The notes under the pieces: generated by a model
What the model was told of the DNA's origin: nothing
What the model saw: the letters and a program-made list of their open reading frames with translations, nothing else
Database searches by the model: none
Shown: positions 60,398 to 64,000 of the stretch, piece by piece
Layout of the letters: each line of letters begins with the position of its first letter
How positions within the stretch are numbered: the stretch's first letter is position 1
Made by a program: the position numbers and the translations under genes
Origin: Lithospermum erythrorhizon
Lineage: Eukaryota > Streptophyta > Magnoliopsida > Boraginales > Boraginaceae
Direction: 5' to 3'
DNA: 64,000 nt
Assembly: GCA_019722365.1 (NCBI GenBank)
Contig: JADFUC010001925.1
Coordinates: 3,162,001 to 3,226,000, forward strand

Positions 60398-60523
60398 GGT
60401 AATGAAAGAATGTTGTAGGGGTGTAATAGTGTAATGTTTCTTGAATTTTTTTTTAAGGATGTATTTTTTTCTAGATTTTTTATTGAACTATGGAAGTGTT
60501 ACCTAGAGGGTAATGCACGAGGA

Positions 60524-60532
60524 TATTTATAG
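60524..60532 (-). promoter_or_regulatory. TATA box of the F-box/kelch gene
   Basis: On the minus strand this reads TATAAATAT, about 130 bp upstream of the ATG at 60397. Confidence 0.55.
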
Positions 60533-60539
60533 CATGAAG

Positions 60540-61140
60540 AGAGGGTTGTGGTGGGGGGGAGGGGATAAATTATGAGAAAATGTGGGACCATTTGGGGTAC
60601 AATGTTTAGGCATGGACATTTGATGGATTCTAGACATAGGATTTGGATGTTTGAGAAGGTAATAGAGAAGATAGGATGAAGAAATGGTGTTTGCAATAAT
60701 TGTTGATGATAATTTTTTATTGTTTATAAGCAAAGAATGTCATTTTGTTAATTGGAATTGGTCGGATTAATAATCGAAAGGCATTGACATAATGTTGTAA
60801 ATAGTGTTGATCTTCTACAAACATTGTTGGGCTTCTCCGTTTTTTAATCAAGGTTGCTTTAACAAAAAAAATTATTTGAAAAAATTTATCATTTTACCAT
60901 AATAAATAGTTTTTACATTTTAACGTACTTTTGATTAATTTTTTTCTTTAAATTAACAATCAATCAATAATATTATTTTAATTATTCTATATTTTCAATG
61001 ACTTTTTTATTATTATTTTTTTTAATCTATATCTAAATATCTAAAATTATAAAAATCTAAAGCGAAGACATTTTATTCTGACAATACATACGGAGTATTG
61101 AACAATGTAAAGCGATAAGATTTATGAGGCACATTTTTGA
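60540..61140. other. Intergenic, no gene recognised
   Basis: AT-rich spacer between the F-box/kelch promoter and the MULE terminus, with a tacggagta scrap near 61089. Confidence 0.45.
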
Positions 61141-64000
61141 CGGAAATGACATTCAGGTCCCTCAGTTTTATATTAAATGTCAAATAGGTCCCTGAGTTTT
61201 TAATTTTACCATTTCAGGTCCCTACAATCTAACACTGTTAGGATTGTTAACTTTGACTTCTTGAAAATACATTTATACCCTTCCTAGAGCTCTATTATAC
61301 AAAAACAAATATATAGGATGTTCTCTTGATATCATTACAACTTGATATCATCACAAAGTTGCAGCATTTATATCATCCCAAAAGCTATTGATACTCCAAA
61401 AAATATCATCTAACTTGGATATCCAACAGCTCACATCATACCCAACCTCAGAAAAATTATTAAAAAATAAATTATTATTTAACTATAACTTGATAAATGA
61501 TTTAGTTTTTAAATATCAAAAAATACATACCACCTAAAAAGTTCAACCATGGTACACGAGGAGGGGCGCATTTTGATTTCGTCTTCCTTGTTGCTTTCTT
61601 TCTTACTCGTTCTTCATTAGATATATGTGGGCATGTAAGACGATTGTGACCCAATTCTTTGCAAAATCCACATCTTCCATGACTTGATCTTGGTTGATCA
61701 ATTTTATCCGAAGGTGTTGTCTTACTTGTTGAACCTCCTATTTCCCATTGTTCTTTTCTTCTACTCATTTTTGGTCTTCCCCTTTTTTTGGACTGTTTAG
61801 GAGGTTGCCATTGTGATTCAACTTCTCTCCACATACATTTATCTTGAACTGGAGCTATAAAGCCATCATATGTGTCTTTGTATGCTTGAATTGATAACCA
61901 ATGATGGACATACATTGTTTGATCATGCCTCAACTCTCTTATACAACACATAGCATGCTTACATGGAATTCCAGTGAGTAACCATTCTATTAATTCCTAC
62001 ACTGCTTCCCTCAATTAACAATATAACTTCGTTTATCACCTTCAACTTGAAATGTCCACTCATTTGTGCTTATCGCTGACAAATTTCTTCCTTCTTGATA
62101 CCTTTGATTTATTATTTTCATCTCTTTTGGTGAAAGTGGTGAACTCCAATTGCCTGCTTTCTTGTAGCTTGTGCAAAATCATTTAGTTATATTTTTCCTG
62201 ATGAACTCCAATAAAGTAAGAATTGGTTGTTTCCTTGGATTTACTAAATATGCATTGAATGATTCACACATATTATTTGTGACATAATCACTTATCCCTG
62301 CCTCATCAAACTTGTGTCTTGCCCAAGTATCAATTGCCGCCCCACAATCATTAGTTAGCCATTTATATGCATCAAGATCAACCAACTTGATTCCTTTCAT
62401 GTAATCATCAAAATCCCATTCATTGTATGATTTTACAAATTTCTTCCAAAACAGCTTGTCTTAACCTCACCTAGGTATTTCCTTCCTGCAATTTGCATAT
62501 GTTGCTCTCAATAATGCCTGTGAGAATTTTACATTTTTCTTTCATCGTGATTTATAAGGCCTTTCGCCTATCAATTAAATACTATTTTACCCATGTCAGG
62601 ATTTGAGTCTAAGATGCCTTTGTCCATACTCTATTAATGTATAAATTTCTGTAGTCCTCAAAGGCTTATCCCCTTTTCCTTAGCCCTGTACAACTTTCTG
62701 CTTGAAACATGAATTCCATATTCTTTTATCAATTTATCATTCATTTGTTCTGGAGTAAAGTTAATATTCAACTTAAAGTCTTCCAAAAATTGCTCGGCTA
62801 TCCATAAAGATGATACTCCAATACCCTTTATGTCCTTCACACAAGTATGATCATCACACAATTTCTTAATTCTAAATGTATGACCATCATAATCAAGAGA
62901 CGCATGTATCCTAAACGGACAACTTTCACTACTACATTTTTGAGTCACCCTTCTCTTATCATTCTTAATTTTGACCAGTTTTATGCCTTCCTCAATTGCA
63001 TACATTCTTAAAATACTCCTAAAGTGATCCACGTTCTCAAAGACTTGATCTAAAACTTGGACGACTTCTATTTCTTTTATCTCCCCTGCTTAATAGCTTG
63101 TAAACTGAATAGCTACCTCGCTTATCTCGCTTGTTTACCCATCGTTAAACCAACTTTATCACCATCTAGTTCTTCACGTCGATACAATTTCTCGCAGATT
63201 TCCGCAGTCATAATCGTAGCAATTCCTCCACTGCTTTCAGAAAATTCACAAATTGAAATTGATGGTTGGTTGTCTCCTTTATCATTTTCTTCACTTGTAT
63301 CACTAAACAAGAATTGTTCATCTCCATCACTAGGAACATTTTCATCTTGACCAGGGGAAACTAAAGGTTCCAACAAACTTGTATAAGTAAACTTCGACAT
63401 TTTCACTTTCTTTTATGCCAATAGCAAAATTCAAATCAAGAAAGTGTTGCACATCATCATCATCCTCTAAGTGTAACCATGTTCCTGTTTGAGGATATAT
63501 ACCTTCAAGGAAAATCGAATTTCCAATCCTCTGCCCTCCAGCTTGAATTATCCCACATACATCACTCACTAACATATGATAAACATACCCATCAGATTCC
63601 AAGCTACCACTGTGGTGGCATTTCCCATTAAACTCCACATTTAAAGTGAATAACATCCTAAATCATCAAAAATACATATATGAGAGTGCATTCAAAACTT
63701 TATAACCTTTTAATAACAAAAAATTGGGGCTCAAATATGTTACAATAAAATTAGGGCTAAATTCATAAATCAAACAAATATCTAAAAATAACTTTTTAAT
63801 ACTACAACAATTATGATAAAATCTAAATTAAAGATGCTTACTAGTTAGATGCCTTGATTGACCATGTAAAACTTTGTCCAGTTTATGTTGGCATTTTTTC
63901 AAGCTTAAGAGTTGAGAATGTGGATAATTATAAATGAATTTTTGGAGCTTTAGTTGGAAATTTAACTGTACGAGAGCAATAATAGATATCTATATTTTAC
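61141..64000 (-). mobile_element. MULE (Mutator-like) transposon, right end beyond the window
   Basis: The left end near 61141-61240 has the ggtccctcagttttatatta and ggtccctgagttttta repeats common at MULE termini. Inside is a minus-strand transposase remnant. The other terminus is not visible before 64000. Confidence 0.6.
61502..63656 (-). pseudogene. MULE transposase, catalytic core largely deleted
   Basis: Read on the minus strand. The N-terminal region (63656-63122) starts MLFTLNVEFNGKCHHSG. The MuDR-type DNA-binding zinc finger (63032-62658) includes QKCSSESCPFRIHAS and DDHTC. Near 62580 comes DRRKALINHDER, the SDRQKGL-like tail of the catalytic domain. ITNNMCESFNAYL-type wording (YVTNNMCESFNAYL) lies at 62285-62245. 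The C-terminal zinc knuckle is CGFCKELGHNRLTC (about 61670-61628) with a basic tail. The stretch between the zinc finger and DRRKAL is under 100 bp where intact MULEs need several hundred, so the region with the first catalytic Asp residues is gone. Several frame changes and a stop near 62160 also occur. It is not active, though its DNA-binding part remains open. Confidence 0.85.

Overview
This is eukaryotic nuclear DNA from a flowering plant. Genes are interrupted by GT-AG introns, intergenic DNA is AT-rich, and plant transposon classes dominate (CACTA, Ty1/copia including a Sirevirus-like element, MULE, LINE, Stowaway-like MITE). The CYP76-type P450 array and the general gene style suggest a eudicot, probably an asterid and perhaps Lamiales. 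That taxonomic guess is inference only.

Layout. 1-1688: the 3' exons of a CSD3-type Cu/Zn superoxide dismutase gene. 2.7-6.4 kb: two tandem cystatin-like genes. The first is intact and is followed at once by two well-formed exons encoding an RBP45/47-type RRM; the second carries a 4-bp frameshift. 7-15.9 kb: a CACTA (En/Spm) transposon with a Transposase_24-like gene, a TNP2 gene, GTGTCGG-type subterminal repeats and a clear right terminus. 17.7-19.3 kb: a copia pol remnant on the minus strand. 20.2-46.6 kb: three CYP76-like P450 genes. Copy 1 is intact (505 aa), copy 2 has lost its in-frame start, and copy 3 is a pseudogene. They are separated by a LINE scrap, a Sirevirus-like copia element (23032-33809, LTRs, tRNA-Met-type PBS and a TGAAT target duplication), a second copia remnant, and a short copia element between copies 2 and 3. 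47-52 kb: a duplicated block, each half encoding a small secreted cysteine-containing peptide of no family I recognise. 48-57 kb: AT-rich intergenic DNA with satellite-like repeats and small TIR elements. 59.2-60.4 kb: an intronless F-box/kelch gene on the minus strand with an in-frame 3 x 48-bp minisatellite. 61.1 kb to the right edge: a MULE whose transposase has lost most of its catalytic core.

No operon-like or gene-cluster pathway is evident beyond the P450 array. The likely live genes are the SOD, cystatin-like 1, P450 copy 1, the two peptides and the F-box/kelch gene. The best candidates for something undescribed are the paired secreted peptides, the cystatin-RRM locus and the minisatellite inside the kelch protein. 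Many transposon reading frames here look almost perfect in codon content but are broken by single-base indels. The small indels in P450 copies 2 and 3 should therefore be checked against reads before they are taken as biology.
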